In this document: one piece after another, positions 7,780 to 17,542 of the stretch
Position numbering within the stretch: position 1 is the stretch's first letter
Layout of the letters: every line of letters starts with the position of its first letter
Assembly (NCBI GenBank): GCA_030430385.1
Contig: JAUIFO010000008.1
Span: 1 to 64,000, forward strand
Direction: 5' to 3'
Source of the DNA: Bacteroidia bacterium
GTDB lineage: Bacteria > Bacteroidota > Bacteroidia > Flavobacteriales > Flavobacteriaceae
Length of the DNA stretch: 64,000 nt
Program-made: the position numbers and the translations under genes
The notes under the pieces: generated by a model
What the model was told of the DNA's origin: nothing
The model's database searches: none
The model's input: only the letters and a program-made list of their open reading frames with translations

Positions 7780-10605
7780 ATGAATAAGACGTTTCGTTTA
7801 TCCGATATAATATTACTAAGTGTATTGGTTTTTTTATGTATTGGATTCACAACATCTTTTCAAGCACAAGAGATACCTCCAATAAGCGTTTTTTCTGATT
7901 CCGATTATGATGCTGAAAGTCAAAATTGGGCAATATCTCAAGATTCCAATAGGCTTATTTATGTAGCAAACAATAATGGACTCCTACAGTTTAATGGATC
8001 AAATTGGCATTTATATCCATCTCCTAATAAAACCATTATACGATCTGTAAATGTAATTCAGGATCGAATCTATACAGGCTGTTATATGGAATTTGGCTTT
8101 TGGGAACATAATGAACTCGGACAATTAATCTATACATCCTTATCAAATAAGATAAAGGATCAACTAATTGAAGATGAACAGTTTTGGACAATAATCAATG
8201 TCGATAATTGGATACTGTTTCAGTCTCTAAACCGCATTTATTGTTATGATCTATTGAATGAATCCTTCAATATCATTGAATCTGATACCAAGGTCACGAA
8301 GATGTTTAAGGTCGATGATAATATTTACTTTCAAAAACTTTTTGATGGTATTTTTAAAATTGAAAACGGCAAGGATAAATTAATTATAGATGATGAAATA
8401 GTTAAAGATAATATTGTTATAAATATTCTAGAGCATAACGATATGTTCTTAATTCAAACTCAAGAAAAAGGAATTTTCAATTGGAATGACAATCAATTGA
8501 CACCTTGGAATAGTTCATTAAATTCTTTTTTGAATAACGTTAGTATTTATTCAAGCTTAAAATTAAGCGATGGCAGATTAGCTTTAGGTACAATTGCTAA
8601 TGGGATCTTATTTTTAAAAGAAAATGGTGATCTGGATTTTTCAATAAATCAATCTTTAGGGTTGAGTAACAATACGGTTTTATCAATTTTTGAAGATAAA
8701 GAAAATAATATATGGTTAGGATTAGATAAAGGCATAAACTGTATTAACTTAAAATCGCCATTTACAATTTTTGTAGATAATAAAGGCACTTTAGGTACTG
8801 TTTATACTTCAATACTTCATGAAGGCAATTTATATCTTGGCACCAACCAAGGTTTGTTTTATAGACGCTTTAATTCTAATCAAGATTTTAAATTTATTGA
8901 AGGAACCAAAGGACAAGTTTGGTGTCTTGTAAATTATAAAGATCAATTATTTTGTGGTCATAATGATGGTACCTTCATTGTAAATGGCGATAAAGTAAAT
9001 AAAGTTGTTGATATTCCTGGAACTTGGAATTTAAAACCTATAAATGAATATTTACTTCAAGGTAATTATGATGGATTGTATCTTTTAGAGGAAGACAATG
9101 AATCCTGGAAATTGAAGCATAAGCTTGAAGGTTTTGATATTTCTTCCAAACATTACGATTTTCTTAATGATACAACACTCTTTGTGAATCATGAATACAA
9201 AGGTGTTTTTAAATTAAAGCTCAACAAAGCATTAACTAAAGTTGTTGAAGTGATTAATGATACTTCTGTAGACAAAGGTTTAAATTCTTCATTAGCGAAA
9301 TTCAACAACGAATTATTGTATGCATATAATGAAGGTATATTTAAATATGATAACACAAATAATAAATTTGTTAAAGATTCCACTTTAAGTCAACTCTATG
9401 ATAAAGAATCGTTCATTTCTGGTCAGCTTATTATGGATAGTGACAAATCTAGGTTATGGAGTTTTTCTAAAAATGAAATTAGTTATGTCACACAAGGGCA
9501 ATTGAGTAATTCTTTGAAGATCAATAAACTCTCTTTACCTCACGCTACAAGTAAGATGATGGTTGGTTATGAAAATATTTTTCATATTAACAAAGATGTA
9601 TATCTTTTAGGAACTTCTACAGGATATATTATTGTTGATTTGGATAAATTAATTGATAAAGATTTTGATATTTCAATTAATTCGATATTCAATTATGGTA
9701 GAAATTCTGAAAAGCAATTTGTAAATAGGTTAGAAGACCAAAGTTTTGAAAATAAGCTGAATAATTTCGAATTTGAATTTAGTGTAACAACTTTTGACAA
9801 GTTCAGTGTGCCTGAGTATCAATATCAACTAAAAGGCTTGTATGACAATTGGAGCGATTGGTCTACAGAATCTAGTGTACTTTTTGAAAATTTGCCTTAT
9901 GGCAATTATACATTTAATGTTAAAGCAAAATGCGGAAATGTATTGTCTAAAAATCAAGATCGTTATCAATTTACAATAAAAAAGCCTTGGTATTTATCTG
10001 CAACAATGACAACAGCCTATATCATTGGATTTTTGTTGCTGTCTGTTTTAATCCATAGTGTTTACAAAACATATTATAAAAAGCAAAAGCAGAAGTTGGT
10101 TGAAAAAAATAAGAGAGATTTAGAGCTTAAAGAACTTGCTAACCAACAACAGTTAATGAAATTGAATAACGAAAAGTTGCAGCAAGATATCGAAAACAAG
10201 AATAGAGAATTAGCAATCTCAACAATGAGCCTAATTAAAAAGAATGAATTTTTGAGTAATATAAAAGAAGAACTTAAAAGTGTAGATTCTTCTGACAGTG
10301 AAATTAAGCCTATTATAAAGATTATTGACAAAAATCTAAACAATACAGACGATTGGAAGTTCTTTCAAGAAGCGTTCAATAATGCCGATAAAGGCTTTTT
10401 GAAAAAAGTTAAAGCCAAACATCCTTCATTAACTCCAAACGACTTAAAGCTTTGTGCTTATTTAAGGCTAAATCTGTCTTCTAAAGAAATAGCACCATTA
10501 TTAAATATTTCTCCAAAAAGTGTTGAAGTTAAACGATATCGTTTGCGAAAAAAGATGGAGCTACCACATGAGTCTAGCTTAACAAATTATATTTTGGAAA
10601 TATAG
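7780..10605 (+). CDS. Propeller sensor fused to LuxR-type HTH, PUL regulator
   Basis: A signal-anchor N-terminus is followed by a large two-component-regulator-type beta-propeller (about residues 35-640; blades with NIWLGLDKGI-like cores). A Y_Y_Y domain follows (about 680-740), then one transmembrane helix (about 745-765), a coiled coil (about 770-860) and a C-terminal LuxR-type HTH with SSKEIAPLLNISPKSVEVKR. The propeller is periplasmic and the HTH cytoplasmic, so the protein can bind glycan outside and act on DNA inside without a kinase. It sits directly upstream of susC on the same strand, as such regulators usually do, and probably activates the locus on sensing beta-glucan oligosaccharides. 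The inducer is inferred from the neighbouring hydrolases. Confidence 0.88.
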   Translation: MNKTFRLSDIILLSVLVFLCIGFTTSFQAQEIPPISVFSDSDYDAESQNWAISQDSNRLIYVANNNGLLQFNGSNWHLYPSPNKTIIRSVNVIQDRIYTGCYMEFGFWEHNELGQLIYTSLSNKIKDQLIEDEQFWTIINVDNWILFQSLNRIYCYDLLNESFNIIESDTKVTKMFKVDDNIYFQKLFDGIFKIENGKDKLIIDDEIVKDNIVINILEHNDMFLIQTQEKGIFNWNDNQLTPWNSSLNSFLNNVSIYSSLKLSDGRLALGTIANGILFLKENGDLDFSINQSLGLSNNTVLSIFEDKENNIWLGLDKGINCINLKSPFTIFVDNKGTLGTVYTSILHEGNLYLGTNQGLFYRRFNSNQDFKFIEGTKGQVWCLVNYKDQLFCGHNDGTFIVNGDKVNKVVDIPGTWNLKPINEYLLQGNYDGLYLLEEDNESWKLKHKLEGFDISSKHYDFLNDTTLFVNHEYKGVFKLKLNKALTKVVEVINDTSVDKGLNSSLAKFNNELLYAYNEGIFKYDNTNNKFVKDSTLSQLYDKESFISGQLIMDSDKSRLWSFSKNEISYVTQGQLSNSLKINKLSLPHATSKMMVGYENIFHINKDVYLLGTSTGYIIVDLDKLIDKDFDISINSIFNYGRNSEKQFVNRLEDQSFENKLNNFEFEFSVTTFDKFSVPEYQYQLKGLYDNWSDWSTESSVLFENLPYGNYTFNVKAKCGNVLSKNQDRYQFTIKKPWYLSATMTTAYIIGFLLLSVLIHSVYKTYYKKQKQKLVEKNKRDLELKELANQQQLMKLNNEKLQQDIENKNRELAISTMSLIKKNEFLSNIKEELKSVDSSDSEIKPIIKIIDKNLNNTDDWKFFQEAFNNADKGFLKKVKAKHPSLTPNDLKLCAYLRLNLSSKEIAPLLNISPKSVEVKRYRLRKKMELPHESSLTNYILEI

Positions 10606-10620
10606 AAGCTATACAATCAG

Positions 10621-10671
10621 ATATTTCTGCACTACATTACCTATACATCTGCGTTTTTTTACATATTTCTG
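10621..10671. promoter_or_regulatory. Repeated half-sites upstream of susC
   Basis: ATATTTCTG occurs at 10621-10629 and 10663-10671 (42 bp apart, about four helical turns), with a related TACATCTG between them at 10644-10651. They lie just after the PUL regulator and about 160-210 bp before the susC start, so they are candidate binding sites for that regulator. The repeats are short and could be chance. Confidence 0.3.
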
Positions 10672-10829
10672 TGAATTTGGTGAAGAGCTTACATACTGCA
10701 AACTCTTGATATTTTGAGACTTTGGCAAAAATAAAAGGTTTTTTTTGCGATGTATGTTTTTTGTATTGGCATTTTTTATTGAATTCACAATTACATATGA
10801 TAAGTTTACTTCACAACAAAACAATCAAT

Positions 10830-13800
10830 ATGACAACAAAAATTTTTTCTTTACTCTTCATGCTGTCTACGATCATTTCCTTTAGTCAGGAAGTAACAGT
10901 AAGAGGTGTAGTTACAGAACAAGGTTCAGGCGAACCAATTCCAGGTGTCAATATCCTGGTCAAGAATACCTCAAGAGGTGCTTCAACCGATTTTGATGGT
11001 AATTTTGAAATTAAAAATGTTCCATTAAATTCAGTGCTAGTGTTTTCCTACGTAGGTTTCAAAGACCAAGAGGTTACTATAGTTAGTGACGAACCAATAA
11101 CGGTTGTTTTGTCAACAGATACTGAATTTTTGGATGAAGTTGTAATCGTTGGATATGGTTCTCAAAGAAAAGAACTCGTAACAGGTGCTTATTCAAGTCT
11201 GGATTCTGAAACTATTGTTAAGAACAATCCTGCAAGAATTGAAGAAGCACTAAAGGGAAGTGCTGCTGGAGTTCAAGTAAATGCAAACTCAGGTTCACCT
11301 GGAGCACCATTAAATATTAGAATTAGAGGTATTACTACAAATGGAGATAATTCTCCTTTAGTTATTGTTGATGGTGTAAATATTGGTAATGATTTAAGTA
11401 TCATTGACCCTAATGATATTGAAAAAATGGATATTATTAAGGATGCGAGTTCGGCAATTTACGGTGTGCAAGGAGCTAATGGTGTAATACTGATTACCAC
11501 AAAATCTGGAAAAAAGAATAGAAAAACCAAATTTTCATATAATTCATACTACGCAATTCAAGAAGCAGAGAATCAAATCGATTTGATGAATAATAATGAA
11601 TACGCTGCATATGTTAATGAAACAGAAGCTGCTGATGGTAATGCAATTCCTTACCCTAACTTGCAAAACTTACAATTCAATACAGATTGGCAAGATGAGT
11701 TGTTTGAGCGCGCGCCATTAATCAGTCATAACTTAAGTGTTAATGGTGGTTCAGAAACAATGACTTATGGTTTTAGTGCTAGTTATTTTGCACAAGATGG
11801 TATCATTGCTCCAGATAAGTCTAATTTTAAAAGATGGACAATCAAAAGTAATATTGGATATGATGTAACTGAAAAACTTACGTTAAATACCTTCCTGTTA
11901 TATACGAACATAAGAAGTAAGTCAATTCCAGAAGGAGGAAGAGGTTCTGCATTATATTATGCTTTAAATGCTTCTCCTTTAACACCTGTTTTTGATAATT
12001 CTAATCCTAGAAGTATTTCTGGAGGTTATGCTTTTATAGGTCAAGAACAAGGGATTGAAATTATCAATCCGCTTGCGCAAATCAATAATACTTTCAACGA
12101 AGGTTACGCAGATCGATTTACTGGAAAACTCGAATTAGAATATGATATCATTAGAGACTTAAAAGCAACAACTAGATTTAACTTTAATTACTCAGATTTC
12201 GGAGGACGATCATATTCACCTCTACAATATTACGGACCAGGTAAGGTCGTGAATAATGTAATTTTAGATTCTAACAACCCTGAGGCTTTTGATGTCGATA
12301 GAAATGATGATGGCGGAAGAGACGTTTTTAGCACTGTAGCTGAAAATAGACAACATGCTTTTGACTACACATGGGAAAACTTTGTTGAATACAGCAAATC
12401 TTTCAAAGAAAAGCACAACTTTAATTTCCTTTTAGGAACCTCAATACGAAGTGAAGTTTATAAAGGCTTTTTTGGTTCTGGACCATTAAATAGCGGACCT
12501 GATACTTGGGATAATGCCTATTTGGGAAATACAAATTCTGTAGTCGAAGTTGTCGTTGACGATGAAGGTAATCCTACTGTAACATCTAATTTAGTATCAA
12601 CTTCTGATGGTAGAAACGAAAATAGATGGTATTCTTTCTTTGGTCGTATTCAATATGATTATGATGGGAAGTACTTATTATCTGCAATGTTAAGACGTGA
12701 TGCATCTACTAAGTTCGGACCAAATAATCGCGTTGGGAATTTCCCTTCAGTTTCTGCTGGTTGGGTTGTTTCTAAAGAAGACTTTTTTAACGTAGATTTT
12801 ATTAATAGCCTGAAGATTAGAGGAAGTTGGGGAATTACAGGTAACGATAAAATAGGTAACTATAGATGGTTAGGTGTGCTTCAAGGTACTAACGGTGAAG
12901 CAACCTATCCTTTTGATGATTTATTATCATTTGGTAATGCTGTTGGAGCACTAGCAAATCCTGATTTGCAATGGGAAACCAATAAGCAAACAAACTTTGG
13001 TATTGATCTAGGGTTGTTTGATAATAAACTTAACATAACGGTTGATTATTACAAGAAAACTACTGAAGATTTATTATTAGTTCCAGAAGTTTCAGGACTT
13101 TTAGGATCTACTGCAGGAGGTAGTTCTCCACCAGTAGTAAATGCTGGTACAATTGAAAACAAAGGGATTGATATGAGCATTAATTTTGATCATGACTTTA
13201 GTGATAATTTTGGATTTAATATTGGTTATACCTTAACAAGTATTGATAATAAAGCGCTTCAAGTAAACAATGCAGCAGGTTTTATATCTGGAGGCTTGTT
13301 TGACTTAGCACAAACGACATCTCGCTTCCAAACAGGATTGCCTATAGGTGCATTCTACGGATTAAAAATGGATGGTATTTATCAGAATCAGGCTGAAATA
13401 GATGCCTTAAATACCGATACCAACAATGATGGTGTGATAGATGGTAACGATACTCCTTATCAAGAAGGTGCTAGTCCTGGTGATATAAGATATGTTGATG
13501 TTGATGGTGATGGTGTTGTAGAGTTTGGTAGTAGTGATGATCAAACAGTAATTGGAAACCCAATTCCTGATGTGACTATGGGACTTAATTTGAATGTTAA
13601 CTTTTGGCAATTTGATTTTGGAACAGCATTGTATGCTTCAATTGGAAACGATATTGCGCGTAGTTATGAAAGATTTCTAACGTATAGTAACAAGCCAGAT
13701 TTTTACTTAAATAGATGGACAGGTGAAGGAACATCTAATTCCGTTCCTAGAGCATCTAGTAATGCTTCTAATAATAATTTGTTTTCATCATTTTATGTTG

Positions 13801-14045
13801 AAGATGGTTCCTATTTAAGAATTCAAAACGTTCAGTTAGGTTATACACTTCCTACTGCTATTGCTGAAAAACTGCGCCTAGATAACTTTAGAATTTATGT
13901 AGCAGTTAATAATCTATACACATTTACAGATTACAGTGGATACAATCCAGATGTGTCTAATGCTAATCCTCTTGCAGCAGGAGTTGACCTAGGACAATAT
14001 CCGCAGACAAGAACTTTTACAACAGGTATAAATGTTTCATTTTAA
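10830..14045 (+). CDS. SusC-like TonB-dependent outer-membrane transporter
   Basis: After a signal peptide (TKIFSLLFMLSTIISFSQ) comes a carboxypeptidase-regulatory-like domain (VRGVVTEQGSGEPIPGVNI), a TonB plug (about residues 115-235, with IRIRGITTNGDNSPLVIVDG) and a long beta-barrel ending TGINVSF. At 1071 residues it is typical SusC. Two Asp/Asn-rich loops (DTNNDGVIDGND and DVDGDGVVEFG) look like calcium-binding insertions. I chose ATG 10830 because an upstream in-frame extension to 10722 would put non-signal sequence before the signal peptide. It forms the import channel with the SusD lipoprotein 12 bp downstream; substrate is most likely laminarin oligosaccharides, judged from the hydrolases that follow. 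Confidence 0.95.
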   Translation: MTTKIFSLLFMLSTIISFSQEVTVRGVVTEQGSGEPIPGVNILVKNTSRGASTDFDGNFEIKNVPLNSVLVFSYVGFKDQEVTIVSDEPITVVLSTDTEFLDEVVIVGYGSQRKELVTGAYSSLDSETIVKNNPARIEEALKGSAAGVQVNANSGSPGAPLNIRIRGITTNGDNSPLVIVDGVNIGNDLSIIDPNDIEKMDIIKDASSAIYGVQGANGVILITTKSGKKNRKTKFSYNSYYAIQEAENQIDLMNNNEYAAYVNETEAADGNAIPYPNLQNLQFNTDWQDELFERAPLISHNLSVNGGSETMTYGFSASYFAQDGIIAPDKSNFKRWTIKSNIGYDVTEKLTLNTFLLYTNIRSKSIPEGGRGSALYYALNASPLTPVFDNSNPRSISGGYAFIGQEQGIEIINPLAQINNTFNEGYADRFTGKLELEYDIIRDLKATTRFNFNYSDFGGRSYSPLQYYGPGKVVNNVILDSNNPEAFDVDRNDDGGRDVFSTVAENRQHAFDYTWENFVEYSKSFKEKHNFNFLLGTSIRSEVYKGFFGSGPLNSGPDTWDNAYLGNTNSVVEVVVDDEGNPTVTSNLVSTSDGRNENRWYSFFGRIQYDYDGKYLLSAMLRRDASTKFGPNNRVGNFPSVSAGWVVSKEDFFNVDFINSLKIRGSWGITGNDKIGNYRWLGVLQGTNGEATYPFDDLLSFGNAVGALANPDLQWETNKQTNFGIDLGLFDNKLNITVDYYKKTTEDLLLVPEVSGLLGSTAGGSSPPVVNAGTIENKGIDMSINFDHDFSDNFGFNIGYTLTSIDNKALQVNNAAGFISGGLFDLAQTTSRFQTGLPIGAFYGLKMDGIYQNQAEIDALNTDTNNDGVIDGNDTPYQEGASPGDIRYVDVDGDGVVEFGSSDDQTVIGNPIPDVTMGLNLNVNFWQFDFGTALYASIGNDIARSYERFLTYSNKPDFYLNRWTGEGTSNSVPRASSNASNNNLFSSFYVEDGSYLRIQNVQLGYTLPTAIAEKLRLDNFRIYVAVNNLYTFTDYSGYNPDVSNANPLAAGVDLGQYPQTRTFTTGINVSF

Positions 14046-14057
14046 TAAAAAAGACCT

Positions 14058-15518
14058 ATGAATTTAAAAAGAATAATAACAATATTAGTGATCATGATCT
14101 TCATATCATGTGAAGATTACTTAGAGATATTACCAGAAGGTCAAGAAAATACTGAGAATTTTTTCAACTCAGAAAATGATTATCGAGATGCACTTGTAGG
14201 TGTTTATGATTTACTTTCTACAACCTATCTAAATAACATTTTGGGTGAGATTGCTTCAGATAACAGCTTATGTGGAGGAGGAACATCAACGGATGTTTTA
14301 GATTGGCAACAGATTGATGACATGATTCATACGGCCGATAATAATGCACTTAGAAATATATTCCAATGGATGTATGCTGGTATTAGTCGTGCCAACTACA
14401 TCGTTGAGTTTCAAGATAACATTGATTTTGATGGAAAAGATCAGTTATTAGCTGAAAACTTATTTTTAAGATCATACTATTACTTCGAATTGGTTAAATT
14501 CTTTGGAGATGTACCACTTTATGTCGATGGTAGGATCTCTATTGAAGAATCTCAATCTATAGATCGATCTCCAAAATCTGTAGTTTATGCTCAGATCGAA
14601 TCAGATTTGCTATCTGCAATTGATAACCTACCATGGCAACAAACGCAAAGCGGTAGAGCTACTAAAGGTGCTGCATTGGCACTTTTAGGAAAAGTATACC
14701 TCTATCAGGAAAATTTTGAGGAGGCTGCGATTGCTTTAGATCAAGTTATCAATTCTGGTCAATATCAATTGGTACCTAGCTTCGCAACTATTTTCTTAAA
14801 CTCCAATGAAAACAATATTGAATCTGTTTTTGAAGTGCAATACTTTGGAGGAGAAGGGGCAAGTTTTGATTGCTTTCAATGTGTTGAAGGTAATATTGCA
14901 GTAGGGTTTATGGGACCAAGATTTTCAGGAGGTGATTATTCGCCATTTACTTCTGGTTTCAGTTTTAATCCTCCTAGGGAAGAATTATTTAATCTGTATT
15001 CTGATAGTGATTTAAGACGTGATGCAACAATTTTAGATATGGATGCTTTTGTGGCCGAAAGACCTGATGTCACATTTAATTTTGGAAATGTTATTGATTA
15101 CACAGGATATTATAACAAAAAGTATATTCCTTACGCAGAAGCGAATCTTCAAGATGTCAATCTAACGCACAGCAATAATTACAGAGCTATAAGATATTCA
15201 GATGTGCTTTTAATGGCTGCTGAAGCTTTTAATAGAGGAGGTATTGATGATTCAAAAGCAAGAGATTATGTAAACATGGTAAGATCAAGAGCTGGTTTGA
15301 GTGACATCCAGAGTTCAGGTAGTAATTTAACTCAAGATATTTTCTTAGAAAGACGCTTAGAGTTGGCTGGTGAAGGACATCGCTTTTTTGATCAAGTAAG
15401 AACAGGTCAAACAAATACAATACCTGGATTTACACCAGGAAAAAATGAACTATTCCCAATTCCAAGAATTGAAATTGAATTGGCAGGAAATAATTGGCCG
15501 CAAAACTCAGGGTATTAA
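14058..15518 (+). CDS. SusD-like glycan-binding lipoprotein (RagB/SusD family)
   Basis: A lipobox (FISC, Cys18) is followed by the SusD opening EDYLEILPEGQENTENFF and the helical TPR core, ending with the conserved region around RRLELAGEGHRFFDQVRTGQ. At 486 residues it has the usual length. SusD forms the lid of the SusC channel on the cell surface and captures oligosaccharides. It directly follows susC and is followed 18 bp later by another surface lipoprotein gene, so all belong to one operon. Confidence 0.95.
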   Translation: MNLKRIITILVIMIFISCEDYLEILPEGQENTENFFNSENDYRDALVGVYDLLSTTYLNNILGEIASDNSLCGGGTSTDVLDWQQIDDMIHTADNNALRNIFQWMYAGISRANYIVEFQDNIDFDGKDQLLAENLFLRSYYYFELVKFFGDVPLYVDGRISIEESQSIDRSPKSVVYAQIESDLLSAIDNLPWQQTQSGRATKGAALALLGKVYLYQENFEEAAIALDQVINSGQYQLVPSFATIFLNSNENNIESVFEVQYFGGEGASFDCFQCVEGNIAVGFMGPRFSGGDYSPFTSGFSFNPPREELFNLYSDSDLRRDATILDMDAFVAERPDVTFNFGNVIDYTGYYNKKYIPYAEANLQDVNLTHSNNYRAIRYSDVLLMAAEAFNRGGIDDSKARDYVNMVRSRAGLSDIQSSGSNLTQDIFLERRLELAGEGHRFFDQVRTGQTNTIPGFTPGKNELFPIPRIEIELAGNNWPQNSGY

Positions 15519-15536
15519 AAAATAAAAATTGAAAAT

Positions 15537-17513
15537 ATGAAAATTATAAAGTACGTATTTAGCATTTGCCTTGCAGTACTAACTATTTATAGTTGTTCGC
15601 AAGACGATGACAATTCAGATTTTTTAGATAGTGCAAAGACACCAACTAATATATCTGCAAATGTAGTTGTTACACAAGACAATACAGGTCTCGTAACAAT
15701 AACTCCTTTAGGTGAAGGAGCAGCTAGCTTTAATATTGATTTTGGAGATCAATCTGAAGTGGCTATAGGAATTCAACCTGGTAGTCATATAGATCATACC
15801 TATGCCGAAGGCACATATAATGCTACAATTACTGGTGTTAGTCTCAACGGCAATGAAACTTCAATTTCACAACAAATTGTAGTAGCTTTTCAAGCTCCAG
15901 AAAATCTTGTTGTTACCATAGAAAATGATGCAACAATTTCAAGACAAGTTAATGTTACGGCTATTGCAGATTTCGCAATATCTTATGAAGTTAGCTTCGG
16001 TGATCCAGCAAATACCGTCTTAACGGCCAATAATGAAGCCACAACATCGTTCATTTATGATGCGCCTGGTGTTTACACAATAACAGTAACTTCTATGAGT
16101 GCTGCAATTGAAACAGCAACTTATACTGAAGATTTCGAAGTAACAGAAATCTTACAGCCAATCTCTGGAGCTCCAAACCCTCCTTCACGTGATCCAAGTG
16201 ATGTGATTTCATTCTTTAGTGATGCATACGCTACAATTCCAGGAGTCAATTATTATCCAAATTGGGGACAAGCAACTACATTTAATTTAATCGATTTAGC
16301 TGGAAATGAAATACTACAATATGGTAACTTGAATTATCAAGGTATTGATTTTGCTGCAACTCCTGTAGATGCCTCTCAAATGGAATTCTTACACATCGAT
16401 GTTTGGACTGCTGATGATAATGATGCGAAACTATCACCAATTAGTCCTGGACCAAATGAAACCGCTTACGATTTGGATATTACACCACAACAATGGACGT
16501 CTTTTGATATTCCAATATCATTTTTTATGGATCAAAACCCTCTCCTAGATTTTAGTCAGATCTTCCAATTCAAGTTTGATGGAGATCCAGCTGGAGGAAC
16601 AATTTTTGTCGATAACTTATACTTTTGGAAAGAAGCGTCTGGTTCTACTTTTGATGGTGGACTAATTGTTAATGGCGACTTTGAAGCTGGAGCAGATCCT
16701 TGGATCGTTGGTGTAGATGATAATACTCCTGCACCTATTGTTACCCTTGGAGGTGACACTTATTATTCTGTAAATGTAATGTCAGCAGGAAACCCATTTG
16801 ATGTAAATATGAGTCAAAAGCTTGAAATCATTGACGGAACAAATTACACACTTACTTTCGATGCTTGGTCTGATACTAATAGATCGATCATAGCAGGAAT
16901 TGGCTTAAGTGCAGATCCTTGGTCTAACGATGTAGGAACTGTAACTATAGATACTAACAGAACCACATATTCACTTACGCTCTCAGCATCAGGTTGGGGA
17001 GCCATTGATGCCAGAGTTCTGTTTGATGTTGGTGCAGAAACGGGCTTGGTAAATATTGATAATGTATCCTTAGTTATAGGTACTGGAAACTTAGTAGTCA
17101 ATGGCGATTTTGAAGCTGGAGCAGCACCATGGATTGTTGGTGTAGATGATAATACTCCTGCACCAGTTATTACAGAAGGTGGAAATTCTTTTTACTCTGT
17201 AAACGTTATGACTGCTGGGAATCCGTTTGATGTGAATATGAGTCAGAAACTTGAAATTGTAGATGGAACTACATACACTATGACTTTTGATGCTTGGTCT
17301 GATACAGATAGATCAATTATTGCAGGAATTGGCTTAAGTGGAGATCCTTGGTCTAATGATGTAGAAACAGTTAACATAAACACTACCAGAACGACATATA
17401 CAATCACCATATCGGCAGAAGGTTGGGGAGCTATTGATGCCAGAGTTCTGTTTGATGTTGGTGCAGAGACTGGAATGGTAAACATTGATGATGTATCACT
17501 ATCTATTAACTAA
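15537..17513 (+). CDS. Surface glycan-binding lipoprotein with PKD and two CBM-like domains
   Basis: The lipobox (IYSC, Cys20) is followed by Asp-rich residues typical of surface-exported Bacteroidota lipoproteins. Next come two PKD/Ig-like domains (about residues 40-200), a beta-sandwich region (about 210-370), and two tandem CBM4/9-like modules (about 379-518 and 522-658). The two modules agree at about four in five positions. No catalytic motif is visible. Its place after SusD matches the SusE/F-type surface glycan-binding protein of PULs. In laminarin loci of marine flavobacteria a PKD-containing protein is common here, so beta-1,3-glucan binding is the likely role. Confidence 0.85.
   Translation: MKIIKYVFSICLAVLTIYSCSQDDDNSDFLDSAKTPTNISANVVVTQDNTGLVTITPLGEGAASFNIDFGDQSEVAIGIQPGSHIDHTYAEGTYNATITGVSLNGNETSISQQIVVAFQAPENLVVTIENDATISRQVNVTAIADFAISYEVSFGDPANTVLTANNEATTSFIYDAPGVYTITVTSMSAAIETATYTEDFEVTEILQPISGAPNPPSRDPSDVISFFSDAYATIPGVNYYPNWGQATTFNLIDLAGNEILQYGNLNYQGIDFAATPVDASQMEFLHIDVWTADDNDAKLSPISPGPNETAYDLDITPQQWTSFDIPISFFMDQNPLLDFSQIFQFKFDGDPAGGTIFVDNLYFWKEASGSTFDGGLIVNGDFEAGADPWIVGVDDNTPAPIVTLGGDTYYSVNVMSAGNPFDVNMSQKLEIIDGTNYTLTFDAWSDTNRSIIAGIGLSADPWSNDVGTVTIDTNRTTYSLTLSASGWGAIDARVLFDVGAETGLVNIDNVSLVIGTGNLVVNGDFEAGAAPWIVGVDDNTPAPVITEGGNSFYSVNVMTAGNPFDVNMSQKLEIVDGTTYTMTFDAWSDTDRSIIAGIGLSGDPWSNDVETVNINTTRTTYTITISAEGWGAIDARVLFDVGAETGMVNIDDVSLSIN
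16668..17510 (+). repeat. Tandem intragenic duplication of a CBM-encoding module
   Basis: Two copies of about 415-430 bp lie back to back (about 16668-17085 and 17098-17510). Each starts at the NGDFEAGA motif and ends at the VNID(N/D)VSL motif. Long stretches are identical or nearly so at both DNA and protein level, which indicates a fairly recent duplication or ongoing gene conversion. Confidence 0.85.
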
Positions 17514-17542
17514 TTTGAATGTTTAAAACAAAAAATATAATT

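Noticed and set aside
10722..10829. N-terminal extension of SusC
   Set aside because: It would place about 36 non-signal residues before a perfect signal peptide; ATG 10830 is the better start.
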